64,000 nt of DNA. Source: Tepidicella baoligensis (GTDB taxonomy: Bacteria > Pseudomonadota > Gammaproteobacteria > Burkholderiales > Burkholderiaceae_C). The notes under the pieces were generated by a model. That model ran no database searches, was not told the DNA's origin, and worked only from the letters and a program-made list of their open reading frames with translations. Shown here in pieces: positions 36,909 through 46,734 of the stretch; position 1 is the first letter of the stretch, and each line of letters starts with the position of its first letter. The position numbers were made by a program, and so were the translations under genes. Where the stretch lies: contig NZ_JACCDB010000001.1 in the NCBI RefSeq assembly GCF_013432195.1, positions 335,679 through 399,678 of the forward strand, given 5' to 3'.

Positions 36909-38309
36909 TCAGGGCTTCTTCTCGGGCCGCTTCCAGTTCGCAATGCTGAGCTGCTTGGCCCGAGCGACGCTCAGCGCGCCGGCCGGCGTGTCTTTGGTAA
37001 TGGTCGAGCCACCGGCGATGGTGCCGCCGGCGCCCAGCGTGACCGGTGCCACCAACACGCAGTTGCTGCCCACGTGCACGTCGGCCTCGATCACGGTGCG
37101 GTGCTTGTGGGCCCCGTCGTAATTGGCGGTGATGCTGCCCGCGCCATAGTTGACGCGCTCGCCCACGGTGGCGTCCCCCAGATAGGCCAGGTGATTGGCC
37201 TTGGCCCCGGCAGCCAAAGTCGAGTTCTTGACTTCCACGAAGTTGCCGATGTGCACCGCCGGCCCCAGCCGCGTCCCCGGCCTCAAGCGGGCAAACGGCC
37301 CGACCAGCGCCCCCGGGCCGACGCCGACCCCCGCGCGCTCACCGTCGATGTGGGTGAAAGGATGGATCACGGCGCCGGCTTCGATGCGCGCGTTCGCGAT
37401 CACGCAGTGCGCCCCGATCCGCACCCCGTCACCGAGCTGCACCTCACCCTCGAAAACGCAGTTCACGTCGATTTCCACATCCTGTCCGCAATCCAGCGTG
37501 CCGCGCACGTCCAGCCGGGCCGGGTCGGCCAGCCGCACGCCCTGGGCCATCAGCCGATCGGCCAAGCGGCGCTGATGCGCGCGCTCGAGTTCGGCGAGCT
37601 GGGCCGGGCTGTTCACCCCGGCCACCTGCAGCGCATCGTGGATGCGATGCGCGAACACCCGCACGCCGTCGGCGACGGCGAACTTCACCACGTCGGTGAG
37701 GTAGTACTCGCCCTGGGCGTTGCGGTTGTCCAGCCGGGCCAACCAGCCGCGCAGCAGTCGGGTGGGCACGGCCATGATGCCGCTGTAGATTTCGGTGATA
37801 CGGCGCTGCTCATCGCTGGCATCCTTGTGCTCCACGATGGCGCGCACGTCGTCACCAGGTCCGCGCACGATGCGGCCATAGCCGGTGGGATCGGGCAGGT
37901 CCAGCGTCAGCAGGGCCAGATGCTGGCCGTCGCACAGGTCCAGCAACGCCTGCAGTGTGGCCACTTCGGTCAGCGGCACATCGCCGGAGAGCACCAGCGT
38001 CACACCATCGTCGGCCAGCACCGGCAGGGCCTGCTGCACCGCATGCCCGGTGCCGAGCTGAGGCTCCTGGCGCACGCAGCGCAAGGCCGGCGGGGCCTCG
38101 GTCATCCCACCCAGGGCCGCCTCGACCTGATCGGCCTGGTGGCCTGTGACCACCACGGCCTGGCGCGCCCCGAGCTGCGCCGCCCGCTGGATGACGTGGG
38201 CCAGCAAGGCCCGCCCCCCCAGACGGTGCAGCACCTTGGGCAGGGCACTCTTCATCCGGGTGCCCTTGCCGGCCGCCATCACCACCACATCCACCGCCAC
38301 TGTCGTCAT
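36909..38309 (-). CDS. glmU: Bifunctional UDP-GlcNAc pyrophosphorylase / GlcN-1-P acetyltransferase
   Basis: GlmU acetylates glucosamine 1-phosphate and couples it to UTP to make UDP-GlcNAc. The 466-residue product has the nucleotidyltransferase start VVMAAGKGTRMKSALPKVLH, the LSGDVPLT metal site, and the left-handed beta-helix (about 260-450) with the catalytic HIGNFVEVKNS and NYDGAHKHRT regions. AGGAGG precedes the start. It acts in the same pathway as the nearby glmS. Confidence 0.97.
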   Translation of the reverse strand: MTTVAVDVVVMAAGKGTRMKSALPKVLHRLGGRALLAHVIQRAAQLGARQAVVVTGHQADQVEAALGGMTEAPPALRCVRQEPQLGTGHAVQQALPVLADDGVTLVLSGDVPLTEVATLQALLDLCDGQHLALLTLDLPDPTGYGRIVRGPGDDVRAIVEHKDASDEQRRITEIYSGIMAVPTRLLRGWLARLDNRNAQGEYYLTDVVKFAVADGVRVFAHRIHDALQVAGVNSPAQLAELERAHQRRLADRLMAQGVRLADPARLDVRGTLDCGQDVEIDVNCVFEGEVQLGDGVRIGAHCVIANARIEAGAVIHPFTHIDGERAGVGVGPGALVGPFARLRPGTRLGPAVHIGNFVEVKNSTLAAGAKANHLAYLGDATVGERVNYGAGSITANYDGAHKHRTVIEADVHVGSNCVLVAPVTLGAGGTIAGGSTITKDTPAGALSVARAKQLSIANWKRPEKKP

Positions 38310-38443
38310 GCATCCTCCTGTCGTGGCGCAGCATGCGCCGAGGCGGCATTATCCATGCCTTCCCTCTGCGACGCGCCGCCCGATACCGTTTGCCAATCGC
38401 CCTTTGGTAAGCTGCGACCGTTTCCACTTCTCTGGGCCTGCAT

Positions 38444-39361
38444 ATGCGATTCGCCATCATGGGCGCCGGCGCCGTCGGCTGTTATTACGGGGGCATGCTC
38501 GCCCGCGCAGGGCATGAGGTCACGCTCGTGGCCCGGGCCGCCCATGTCGAAGCCATCCAGCAGCATGGTCTGCGTCTGCAGACGCGGGACTGGACCGAAC
38601 ACATCGCCCTTCGGGCCACCACCGAAGCCGCTGGCGTGCAGGGCGCCGACGCGGTGCTGTTCTGTGTCAAGTCCACCGACACCGAAACCGCCGGCACCCA
38701 GATGCGTGCACACCTGAGCCCTCACACGACCGTGTTCAGCCTGCAAAACGGCGTGGACAACGCGCCACGCCTGGCTGCCGTGCTGGGTCGGCCGGTGATT
38801 CCGACGGTGGTGTACGTGGCTTGTGGCATGGCAGGGCCGGGGCATGTGCAGCACCACGGGCGCGGCGAACTGGTCATCGGCCCCTTTCCCGGTGCGAACG
38901 ATTTCATCGCCGCCTGCGCCCAGGCCGGCATCGGCGTGAGCGTGAGCGAGCGGGTACAGGGTGAGCTGTGGACCAAGCTGGTCATCAACTGTGCCTACAA
39001 CGCCTTGTCCGCGCTCACGCAACTGCCCTACGCCCGGCTGGTGCAGCTCGAAGGCATGTGGGCGGTGATGCGCGACATCGAGCGCGAATGCCTGGCGGTG
39101 GCAGCGGCCGAGGGCGTGACGGTGCCCGGCGACACCTGGGCCGCGATCGAGGGCATTGCCCAGAGCATGGCCACGCAGCTGTCCTCCACCGCGCGCGACC
39201 TGCTGCGCGGCCACCCGAGCGAGATCGACCACATCAACGGCTATGTGGTCCGGCGCGCCGAGGCACATGGGTTGCAAGCGCCAGCGAACCGCCTGCTCCA
39301 CGCCCTCGTGCGCGCCCGAGAGGCCGGCTCCGGCAGAGCCTGCGACAATGCGCGTCTATGA
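38444..39361 (+). CDS. panE: 2-dehydropantoate 2-reductase
   Basis: The 305-residue protein is a ketopantoate reductase-family enzyme. It has the NADP-binding MRFAIMGAGAVGCYYGG at the start, CVKSTDTE, SLQNGVDN and, near residue 185, the catalytic lysine in ELWTKLVINCAYNAL. PanE makes pantoate for pantothenate and CoA. It overlaps purU by 4 nt. Family assignment is firm; a second paralogue lies in the hpa operon (47619). Confidence 0.9.
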   Translation: MRFAIMGAGAVGCYYGGMLARAGHEVTLVARAAHVEAIQQHGLRLQTRDWTEHIALRATTEAAGVQGADAVLFCVKSTDTETAGTQMRAHLSPHTTVFSLQNGVDNAPRLAAVLGRPVIPTVVYVACGMAGPGHVQHHGRGELVIGPFPGANDFIAACAQAGIGVSVSERVQGELWTKLVINCAYNALSALTQLPYARLVQLEGMWAVMRDIERECLAVAAAEGVTVPGDTWAAIEGIAQSMATQLSSTARDLLRGHPSEIDHINGYVVRRAEAHGLQAPANRLLHALVRAREAGSGRACDNARL

Positions 39362-40206
39362 ATGCGACATACGTTTTGACCCTGTCTTGCCAGGACAAAC
39401 CCGGCATCGTGTACGCGGTGTCGGGCTTTTTGCTCCAACACGGCGGCAACATCGAGGAGGCCGCGCAATACAACGACCACGACACCGGCCTGTTCTTCAT
39501 GCGGGTGCAGTTCGTCTGCGACCGTCTGCCCGCCGCAGCCCTCCGCCAGGAGGTGCAAGCCTTCGCCCAGAGCCACGCCATGCAATGGGGCCTGCATCTG
39601 CTCGATGAGCCCATGCGCACGGTGCTGCTGGTCAGCCAGCAGGGCCATTGCCTCAACGACCTGCTGTTTCGCTGGAAAAGCGGCCTGCTGCGGCTGGACA
39701 TCCGCGCCATCATCAGCAACCACCGGGATTTCTACCAGCTCGCCGCCAGCTACAACATTCCCTTTCACCATCTGCCCGTGACGCCAGCCACCAAGGCCCA
39801 GGTCGAGGCCCGGCAGTTGGAGATCATCGAGCAGGAACAGGCCGAGCTGGTGGTGTTGGCGCGCTACATGCAAATCCTCTCCGACGGCATGTGCCAACGC
39901 CTGCAGGGCCGTGCCATCAACATCCACCACAGCTTCCTGCCCAGCTTCAAGGGCGCCAAGCCCTACTACCAGGCGCACGACCGGGGCGTGAAGCTGATCG
40001 GGGCCACCGCCCACTACGTGACCGCCGACCTGGACGAAGGCCCCATCATCGAGCAGGACGTGGCCCGGGTGGACCACAGCATGACGGTGGACGACCTGAC
40101 CGCGATTGGCCGCGACACCGAAAGCCAGGTACTCGCACGCGCCGTGAAATGGCACAGCGAGCACCGCGTGCTGCTCAACGGCCACAAGACGGTGGTGTTC
40201 CGCTGA
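39358..40206 (+). CDS. purU: Formyltetrahydrofolate deformylase
   Basis: PurU releases formate and tetrahydrofolate from 10-formyl-THF, balancing one-carbon units. The 282-residue product has an N-terminal ACT domain (about 1-80, LSCQDKPGIVYAVSGFL) and a formyltransferase catalytic domain with VLARYMQILS, NIHHSFLPSFKGAKPY and the LDEGPIIEQD aspartate. The start ATG overlaps the panE stop (ATGA). Confidence 0.96.
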   Translation: MNATYVLTLSCQDKPGIVYAVSGFLLQHGGNIEEAAQYNDHDTGLFFMRVQFVCDRLPAAALRQEVQAFAQSHAMQWGLHLLDEPMRTVLLVSQQGHCLNDLLFRWKSGLLRLDIRAIISNHRDFYQLAASYNIPFHHLPVTPATKAQVEARQLEIIEQEQAELVVLARYMQILSDGMCQRLQGRAINIHHSFLPSFKGAKPYYQAHDRGVKLIGATAHYVTADLDEGPIIEQDVARVDHSMTVDDLTAIGRDTESQVLARAVKWHSEHRVLLNGHKTVVFR

Positions 40207-40220
40207 AAGGACAGGCAACC

Positions 40221-41105
40221 ATGGCTGTGCGCATCCCGCCCATCCAGTGCTTGCTGACCTTCGAGGCGCTGGCACGCCTGCGCAGCGTGACCCAGGCCGC
40301 CGAAGAGCTGTGCGTCACGCCCAGTGCGGTGAGCCACCGCGTCAAGCAGCTGGAGCAGATCCTGGGCGTCAAGCTGTTCGGCCGGGCCGACTTTTCCCTC
40401 ACCACCGAAGGCAGCGAATACCTGGCCCATGTGCGCGAGGGGCTCTCCACGCTGCAGCGTTTCCCCAGCCGACAGGCCAACCCGGGGCGGCGCAAGCTGC
40501 GACTGGCCATCACGCCCACGTTTGCACGCTCCATCGTGATGCCGCGCCTCAAACAGTTCGCCGAGGCCTACCCCGAAATCGACCTGACCCTGCAGGTCAG
40601 CATTCCGCTGCTGGACGTGGTGGCCGAAGATGCCGACCTCACCATCCGCTTCGGCACCGGCCGCTACGCCGACATGGAGCACTTCTGTCTGATGAAGGAC
40701 GTGGTCACGCCCTTGGCCTCGCCTTCGTTCGTGCGCGAGCACGGCCCCTTCGAGACCCCCGAAGACCTCGAAGGCGTGCCGCTGCTGCGCAGCCCGCTGG
40801 AGCCGTGGCGCACCTGGTTCGCGGCCAACCACCTGGACTGGCCAGAGCCCAATGACGGCTCGCAGTTCAACGACGTCGGGCTGATGTGCGACGGCGCGGC
40901 AGCCGGCATGGGCGTGGCGCTGGTGCGGCACCGCCTGGGCGCACCCTGGCTGGAAAACGGTTCGCTGGTGCGGCTCGGCGACACCGAGCCTTTCCGCACC
41001 CCCATTCCCAGCCCCCATGCGCATTACCTGTGCTGGCGCACCGGCACCATGGACCGCTGGGAATGCGCTGCCTTCGCCGAATGGCTGCGCAAAGCGCTGG
41101 ATTGA
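40221..41105 (+). CDS. LysR-type regulator, GcvA-like
   Basis: The 294-residue protein has an N-terminal winged helix (about 6-65: FEALARLRSVTQAAEELCVTPSAVSHRVKQLE) and a periplasmic-binding-protein-like effector domain. The pattern RFGTGRYADMEHFCLM and the arrangement next to purU suggest the GcvA group, which controls glycine cleavage and one-carbon genes. It starts 14 nt after purU with AAAGGACAGG upstream, so it may be co-transcribed. The target genes cannot be read here. Confidence 0.9.
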   Translation: MAVRIPPIQCLLTFEALARLRSVTQAAEELCVTPSAVSHRVKQLEQILGVKLFGRADFSLTTEGSEYLAHVREGLSTLQRFPSRQANPGRRKLRLAITPTFARSIVMPRLKQFAEAYPEIDLTLQVSIPLLDVVAEDADLTIRFGTGRYADMEHFCLMKDVVTPLASPSFVREHGPFETPEDLEGVPLLRSPLEPWRTWFAANHLDWPEPNDGSQFNDVGLMCDGAAAGMGVALVRHRLGAPWLENGSLVRLGDTEPFRTPIPSPHAHYLCWRTGTMDRWECAAFAEWLRKALD

Positions 41106-41111
41106 CGCGCC

Positions 41112-41534
41112 TTACTCGATGGTCAGCTTCTGCCCAGTGCGGCCCAGCTTCTTGGGCAGCATGAGCCGCAGCACGCCGTTGTCGTACTTGGCCTTGGCAG
41201 CCTGTTCGTCGATCTCCTGCGGCAACTGGAAGCTGCGCGTCACCGAGCCGTAATAGCGCTCGCTGCGCAACACCTTCTCGTCGGATGTCTGGGCATCCAT
41301 CTGCCGGATCTCGGCGCGCAAGGTCACGACGTTGCCGTCGATGGTCACATGGATGTCGTCACGCGCCACGCCGGGCAGCTCGGCCTCGAGGATGTAGGCA
41401 TCGGCGTTCTCCTTGACATCGACCTTGATCGACTGCGGCAGCGGGTCGCCATGCAGCGGACGGATGAAATAACCGGGCGCCATGTCCTTGAAGAATTCGT
41501 CGAACAGGCTGCCACGCGGAATGAGGTTGTTCAT
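41112..41534 (-). CDS. Hsp20/alpha-crystallin small heat-shock protein
   Basis: The 140-residue chaperone has a short N-terminal arm (LFDEFFKDM) and an alpha-crystallin domain at about 35-130 with ILEAELPGVARDDIHV, VVTLRAEI and the GVLRLMLPKK motif with its LxLPK signature. It ends at the LTIE tail. Such proteins hold unfolding proteins under heat stress. AAGGAGA precedes the start, and a sigma-32-like promoter is present upstream. Confidence 0.95.
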   Translation of the reverse strand: MNNLIPRGSLFDEFFKDMAPGYFIRPLHGDPLPQSIKVDVKENADAYILEAELPGVARDDIHVTIDGNVVTLRAEIRQMDAQTSDEKVLRSERYYGSVTRSFQLPQEIDEQAAKAKYDNGVLRLMLPKKLGRTGQKLTIE

Positions 41535-41610
41535 GAAACTCTCCTTTCAATCACAGGTCACACGACTGGAACGCGATACCCGCCTCACCGGGTCCGCGTG
41601 CTTGAACCCC

Positions 41611-41639
41611 ACATGACGGCGGGCCCAGGGCTTTTCAAG
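41611..41639 (-). promoter_or_regulatory. Candidate heat-shock (sigma-32) promoter of hsp20
   Basis: On the minus strand CTTGAAA (41639-41633) is followed after 14 bp by CGTCATGT (41618-41611), agreeing with six of eight positions of the CCCCATNT sigma-32 -10 element. The -35 match is perfect. The start codon lies 77 nt downstream. Confidence 0.55.
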
Positions 41640-41712
41640 AGCCGACGCTTTCACAAGAAGGCACAGGATTTTTCAACCCCCGCGAGCGGCCCAGGCCCTA
41701 CACTGGAGCCCC

Positions 41713-43215
41713 ATGAACGCTCCCGCCGACGCCACTGAAGCCACAGCGGTGCAGCGTGCCGCACGCCAGGCCGAGGTGGTCCGGGCGCTGCAGGCCGTGC
41801 TGCCCGCCGACGCCCTGCTCTACACCGCAGAAGAAACCACCCCCTACGAGTGCGACGGGCTGACCGCCTACCGCCAGCGCCCGCTGGCCGTGGCGCTGCC
41901 CGAGACCGAAGAACAGGTGCAGGCCGTCCTGCGGGCTTGCCATGCGCTGGAGGTGCCCGTGGTGGCACGCGGGGCGGGCACTGGGCTGTCCGGCGGCGCC
42001 ATGCCCCACCCCTTGGGGGTGACGTTGAGCCTGGCCAAGTTCAACCGCATCCTCGCCATCGACCCACTGGCCCAGACGGCCGTGGTCCAGGCCGGCGTGC
42101 GCAACCTCGCCATCAGCGAAGCCGCTGCGCCCCATGGCCTGTACTATGCACCCGACCCCAGCAGCCAGATCGCCTGCACCATCGGTGGCAACGTGGCCGA
42201 GAACTCTGGCGGCGTGCATTGCCTGAAATACGGCCTCACCGTGCACAACATCCTGCAGGTACGGGGCTACACCGTCGAAGGCGAGCCCGTCACCTTCGGC
42301 GGCACCGCCCTCGACAGCCCGGGGCTGGATTTGCTGGCGCTGCTGATCGGCAGCGAAGGCATGCTGGCCGTGGTCACGGAAGTCACCGTCAAGCTCGTGC
42401 CCAAGCCCCAACTGGCGCGCTGCATCATGGCCAGTTTCGACGACATCCGCCAAGCCGGCGACGCCGTGGCCGCCGTCATCGCGGCCGGCATCATCCCCGC
42501 GGGCCTGGAAATGATGGACAAACCCATGACCGCCGCCGTGGAGGATTTCGTGCATGCCGGCTACGACCTCACGGCCGAAGCCATCCTGCTGTGCGAAAGC
42601 GACGGCACCCCCGAGGAAGTGGAAGAGGAAATCGGCCGCATGAGCGAGGTGTTGCGCCAATGCGGGGCCACGGCCATCGCGGTGAGCCGAGACGAGGCCG
42701 AGCGGCTGAGGTTCTGGAGCGGCCGCAAGAACGCCTTTCCGGCCAGCGGCCGCATCAGCCCCGACTACATGTGCATGGACAGCACCATCCCGCGCAAGCG
42801 CCTGGCCGACATCCTGCTGGCCATTGCCGAGATGGAGAAGAAATACCAGTTGCGCTGCGCCAACGTGTTCCACGCCGGTGACGGCAACCTGCACCCGCTG
42901 ATCCTGTTCGACGCCAACGACCCCGACCAGCTGCGCCGTTGCGAGCTGTTCGGCGCCGACATTCTGGAGACCAGCGTGGCCATGGGCGGCACGGTCACCG
43001 GCGAGCACGGCGTGGGTGTGGAAAAGCTCAACAGCATGTGCGTGCAGTTCAGCCCCGAAGAAAACGAGCAGATGTTCGCCATCAAACGCGCCTTCGACCC
43101 CAAGGAACTGCTCAACCCCGGCAAAGTCATCCCCACGCTGCACCGCTGTGCCGAATACGGCAAGATGCTGGTGCGCGGCGGCCAACTCTCCCACCCCGAT
43201 CTGCCGCGATTCTGA
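41713..43215 (+). CDS. glcD: FAD-linked oxidase, glycolate oxidase GlcD-like
   Basis: The 500-residue flavoprotein has the FAD-binding PCMH domain (about 55-235) with VVARGAGTGLSGGAMP and IACTIGGNVAENSGGVHCLKYGLT, and the C-terminal oxidase cap with NVFHAGDGNLHPLI and GTVTGEHGVGVEK. It matches GlcD, which oxidises glycolate or D-lactate with partner subunits GlcE and GlcF. Neither partner follows here; the next gene is a histidine kinase. D-lactate or 2-hydroxyglutarate dehydrogenase roles remain possible. Confidence 0.88.
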   Translation: MNAPADATEATAVQRAARQAEVVRALQAVLPADALLYTAEETTPYECDGLTAYRQRPLAVALPETEEQVQAVLRACHALEVPVVARGAGTGLSGGAMPHPLGVTLSLAKFNRILAIDPLAQTAVVQAGVRNLAISEAAAPHGLYYAPDPSSQIACTIGGNVAENSGGVHCLKYGLTVHNILQVRGYTVEGEPVTFGGTALDSPGLDLLALLIGSEGMLAVVTEVTVKLVPKPQLARCIMASFDDIRQAGDAVAAVIAAGIIPAGLEMMDKPMTAAVEDFVHAGYDLTAEAILLCESDGTPEEVEEEIGRMSEVLRQCGATAIAVSRDEAERLRFWSGRKNAFPASGRISPDYMCMDSTIPRKRLADILLAIAEMEKKYQLRCANVFHAGDGNLHPLILFDANDPDQLRRCELFGADILETSVAMGGTVTGEHGVGVEKLNSMCVQFSPEENEQMFAIKRAFDPKELLNPGKVIPTLHRCAEYGKMLVRGGQLSHPDLPRF

Positions 43216-43272
43216 GCGCCGGCAGGCGTGCTCCGGCACTCCAGACGCCCTTTGATCGGGTACAGTTGCCGC

Positions 43273-44946
43273 ATGAGCCTGACGCCGATCGGCGACCATC
43301 TGCCGGAGTCGTTCTTCCACCACCTGTTCCCCGAGCGCACCAGCGGGGAGGAACATCTCGCGCCTGCAACCGATGCCGGCAACGCGCGCCTGCAGCGGCT
43401 GATCGAGCACTGGCCGGGCGCGGTGTTCTGCCTGGATGCGCAACTGCAGTGCCTGCTCGCGAACCGCGAAGCCCGGCGCTGGTACGCCGCATCAGCCGAC
43501 GCATCGCTCGCCCTGCCGCAACCCCTGCACCGGCTGCTCCCGCCACCCATGATGGAGATCCTGCAGCCCTGCCTTTCCGCCGCCCTGCGGGGCATGGAGA
43601 TGGCGCAGGAAGAAAGCTTTGAACACCCGGGCCTGGGCCGCCGGTCCTGGATGGTGCGGGCACTGCCGGATCACGACGGCGCCCAGGTGCTGGGCGTGTT
43701 CCTGCACCTGCAGGACACCACCGATTGGAACCCCGTTGCCACACCGGCACCCCCACCTGCCCGCGGCCTCGCCACCCCCGACACCGAGGCCCAGTTGCGA
43801 CTGCTGGCCGAAGGGCTGCGGGATGCCGCCATCTTTTTCCTGGACCCCGAAGGCCGCGTCTCGGACTGGCCCCCCAGTGCCCAGCGCCTGCTGGGCTACA
43901 CCCCGGCGCAGATGCTGGGACAAGACCTCAGCCGCTTGGCGCCCATGTCTGACCCGCGCGATGCGACCGATCCGATAACGCTCGGCATGGAGCGCGCAGC
44001 CCTACTGGGCCAGAGTGAAACCCCGGGCTGGCAGCGCCGAGCCGACGGTTCGACATTCTGGGCCAACACGCTGCTGACCGCGCTGTACGACACCGACTCC
44101 GGCCAGGCCTGCGGCTACGCCTGCCTGATGCGCGACATGACCGAAGTCAAACGACTCGTGGACATGCTGCAGGAACTCAATGCGGCGCTGGAGACGCGGG
44201 TGGAGGAGCGCACCCGCCAGTTGCAAGACATCAATCAGGACCTGGAGGCCTTTTCCTACTCCGTGTCGCACGACCTGCGGGCCCCCCTGCGCCACATCGG
44301 CAGTTTCGTCGAACTGCTGCGCGAAGACTTGGGAACCGGCGCCTCGGCCACGGTGCAGCGCCACCTCGACACGATCGCGCAGGCGGCCCAGCACATGGGA
44401 CAGCTCATTGAAGGTCTGCTGGCCTTCTCCAAGCTTGGACGAGCGCCCATCCGGCGGCGCAACCTGGCGATGGCCGACCTGCTGCACTCCAGCCTGAACC
44501 GGGTCCAGCACGACCCGGCCCTGCGCCGCCCCGAACCCGAGGTGCACTGGGAACTCCCCCCTGAACTGCCGACCGTTGCCGGCGACGCCTTGCTGCTCAG
44601 CCAGGTCTGGGACAACCTGCTGGCCAATGCCCTGAAGTACACCCGCCCACGCACACCGGCCCTGATCCGCATCGGCTACCGGTTCGACCCACCCACCAAC
44701 GGCCCGGCGCAATGGGTGTTCTGGGTGCAGGACAACGGCGTCGGCTTCAACCCGCAGCGCGCCGACCGCCTCTTCGGCGTGTTCCAGCGGTTGCACCGCG
44801 CCAGCGAATTCGAGGGCACGGGCATCGGGCTGGCGCTGTGCCGGCGCATCGTCGAACGCCACGGCGGGCGCATCTGGGCCGAAAGCACCCTTCAAGTGGG
44901 CAGCACGTTCTACTTCAGCCTGCCAGCCTCGACAGGCCCGCACTGA
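43273..44946 (+). CDS. PAS-domain sensor histidine kinase
   Basis: The 557-residue soluble kinase has two PAS regions (about 35-130 and 160-290), a short coiled coil (about 300-330: LQELNAALETRVEERTRQLQD), a HisKA domain with EAFSYSVSHDLRAPL (phospho-histidine), and a HATPase_c domain with NLLANALKY, QDNGVGF and FEGTGIGLALCRRIVERHGG. No response regulator is adjacent, so its partner is elsewhere. The start at 43273 is used; a GTG-type upstream frame adds only a few residues. Confidence 0.92.
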   Translation: MSLTPIGDHLPESFFHHLFPERTSGEEHLAPATDAGNARLQRLIEHWPGAVFCLDAQLQCLLANREARRWYAASADASLALPQPLHRLLPPPMMEILQPCLSAALRGMEMAQEESFEHPGLGRRSWMVRALPDHDGAQVLGVFLHLQDTTDWNPVATPAPPPARGLATPDTEAQLRLLAEGLRDAAIFFLDPEGRVSDWPPSAQRLLGYTPAQMLGQDLSRLAPMSDPRDATDPITLGMERAALLGQSETPGWQRRADGSTFWANTLLTALYDTDSGQACGYACLMRDMTEVKRLVDMLQELNAALETRVEERTRQLQDINQDLEAFSYSVSHDLRAPLRHIGSFVELLREDLGTGASATVQRHLDTIAQAAQHMGQLIEGLLAFSKLGRAPIRRRNLAMADLLHSSLNRVQHDPALRRPEPEVHWELPPELPTVAGDALLLSQVWDNLLANALKYTRPRTPALIRIGYRFDPPTNGPAQWVFWVQDNGVGFNPQRADRLFGVFQRLHRASEFEGTGIGLALCRRIVERHGGRIWAESTLQVGSTFYFSLPASTGPH

Positions 44947-45060
44947 GCCGACTCCCCCCGGGCGGATCACCTCCCCGGCCCGCGCAGTCGGCCACGGTGA
45001 CGCACGGCGCGCGGCAACCAATCAAAAGCACCGTAACATCGGGGCAATCCTCCCCCGTCC

Positions 45061-46734
45061 ATGAGCCGCCTGCACCGTCTGTTTCCCTTCCTCCAATGGC
45101 CCCGTCCGAGCGCCCACCTGCTGCGCGGCGAGGCGCTCGCCGGCCTGACGGTGGGGCTGATGGTCATTCCCCAGGGGGTGGCTTACGCCGCGCTCGCCGG
45201 CATGCCGCTGGTCACCGGCATCTATGCGGCCATGCTGCCCGCGCTGATCGCGGTCCTCTTCGGGGCCTCACAGCGCCTCTCGGTCGGGCCTACCGCTCTC
45301 ACCTGCCTGCTGGTCAGCGCCTCACTCGCCGGACTGGCCGAACCGGGCTCGGCGCAGTGGGTGTCGCTGGCCGTGTGGCTGGCTCTGCTGTCCGGCCTGC
45401 TTCAGGTGGTCTTGGGTCTGGTGCGCTTCGGCTGGCTGCTCAATCTGGTCAACACCCCGGTACTCATGGCCTTCACGCAGGCGGCCGCCGTGCTCATCAT
45501 CGGTTCACAACTGGGGGGCCTGCTCGGGTGGTCCGGGCCGCCACCAGACGGCGCGTGGTGGCAGGCGGTGCATGGACCATCGCTCGCGTTTGGTCTGGGC
45601 AGCCTGGCACTGCTGATGGCGGTGCGGCGCTGGAAACCCGCCTTTCCCTCGGTGCTGCTGATCGTGCTGGGCGCAGCAGGTCTGAGTCACTGGATGGGCT
45701 TTGCCGACGGAGGCGGACGTGTGGTGGGTCATCTGCCCGGCGGGCTGCCCATGCCGTATCTGCCCGATTGGCCGGGCTGGGCGGTGCTGGGACAACTGGC
45801 GGTGCCGGTGCTGGTGATCTCGCTGGTAAGCTTTCTGGAAACGGCCGCCAGCGCCAAGATCGACAACGCGCGCCGAGGCCTGCCCTGGGATCGGGATCAA
45901 GACCTGGTCGGACAAGGCTTGGCGAAAATCGCCTCGGGCCTGAGCGGGGCGTTTCCGACCAGCTCCTCGTTCTCGCGTTCGGCACTCTACCTCTATGCTG
46001 GCGCGCAGACCGGCTGGGCCACGGTGTTCTCCGCCGGCATCGTGGCGGCGGCGCTGCTGTGGCTGCTGCCCGTGCTGAGCGCGGTGCCACAGGCGGTGCT
46101 GGCCGCCATCGTGGTGGTGGCGGTGGTGGGGCTGCTCAAGCCGATGGAGTTCCGCCGTCTCTGGGCCATCTCGCGAGTGGAAGCCACCACGGCGGCGGCC
46201 ACCTTCCTGATCACCCTGCTGACGGCACCGCAGATTTACTGGGGTGTGCTGGCCGGGGTGCTGATGGCCTTGAGCCATTTCCTGTATCAGCGGCTGCATC
46301 CTCGGATCATCGAAGTGGGGTTACACGCCGACGGGCGGTTGCGCGACCGCCACCTCTGGCGATTACCGCCCATCGCCCCGCACACCTACGCGCTGCGCAT
46401 GGATGCCGAGCTCGATTTTGGCTCGGCCAGCGCGCTGGAGCGGGCCATCACCGACCACCTGGCCACCCACCCAGAGACGAAACGGGTGGTGCTGCTCGCG
46501 CAGCCGATCAACCGCATCGACGCCACCGGGGTCGAGGTGTTCGCACGGCTGCGCAACCAGCTCGCGGCGCAGCAACGCGAATGGTGGCTGGTGGGCGTGA
46601 AACTGCCCGTGGAGCAGGTGCTGCGTGCCGCTGGCGAGCTGGATGACACCGGTGCACTGCGGATGCTGGCCACCGAAGACGACTTGCGCGCCGCATTGTC
46701 AGCCGTGCAGTCCGTGGTGGCGGATCAACCGTAG
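45061..46734 (+). CDS. SulP-family anion transporter with STAS domain
   Basis: The 557-residue membrane protein is a SulP/SLC26 transporter. It has about 12-14 helices with [26 protein letters not shown] and [20 protein letters not shown], and a cytoplasmic STAS domain from about 445 ([25 protein letters not shown]). Typical cargo is sulfate or bicarbonate. Its last 10 nt overlap the end of the convergent hpaI. The gap before it (44947-45060) shows nothing recognisable. Confidence 0.93.
   Translation: MSRLHRLFPFLQWPRPSAHLLRGEALAGLTVGLMVIPQGVAYAALAGMPLVTGIYAAMLPALIAVLFGASQRLSVGPTALTCLLVSASLAGLAEPGSAQWVSLAVWLALLSGLLQVVLGLVRFGWLLNLVNTPVLMAFTQAAAVLIIGSQLGGLLGWSGPPPDGAWWQAVHGPSLAFGLGSLALLMAVRRWKPAFPSVLLIVLGAAGLSHWMGFADGGGRVVGHLPGGLPMPYLPDWPGWAVLGQLAVPVLVISLVSFLETAASAKIDNARRGLPWDRDQDLVGQGLAKIASGLSGAFPTSSSFSRSALYLYAGAQTGWATVFSAGIVAAALLWLLPVLSAVPQAVLAAIVVVAVVGLLKPMEFRRLWAISRVEATTAAATFLITLLTAPQIYWGVLAGVLMALSHFLYQRLHPRIIEVGLHADGRLRDRHLWRLPPIAPHTYALRMDAELDFGSASALERAITDHLATHPETKRVVLLAQPINRIDATGVEVFARLRNQLAAQQREWWLVGVKLPVEQVLRAAGELDDTGALRMLATEDDLRAALSAVQSVVADQP

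Noticed and set aside
44712-46646. 644-codon open frame over the kinase end and SulP
   Set aside because: Out of frame with both real genes; low-complexity R/G/A composition.
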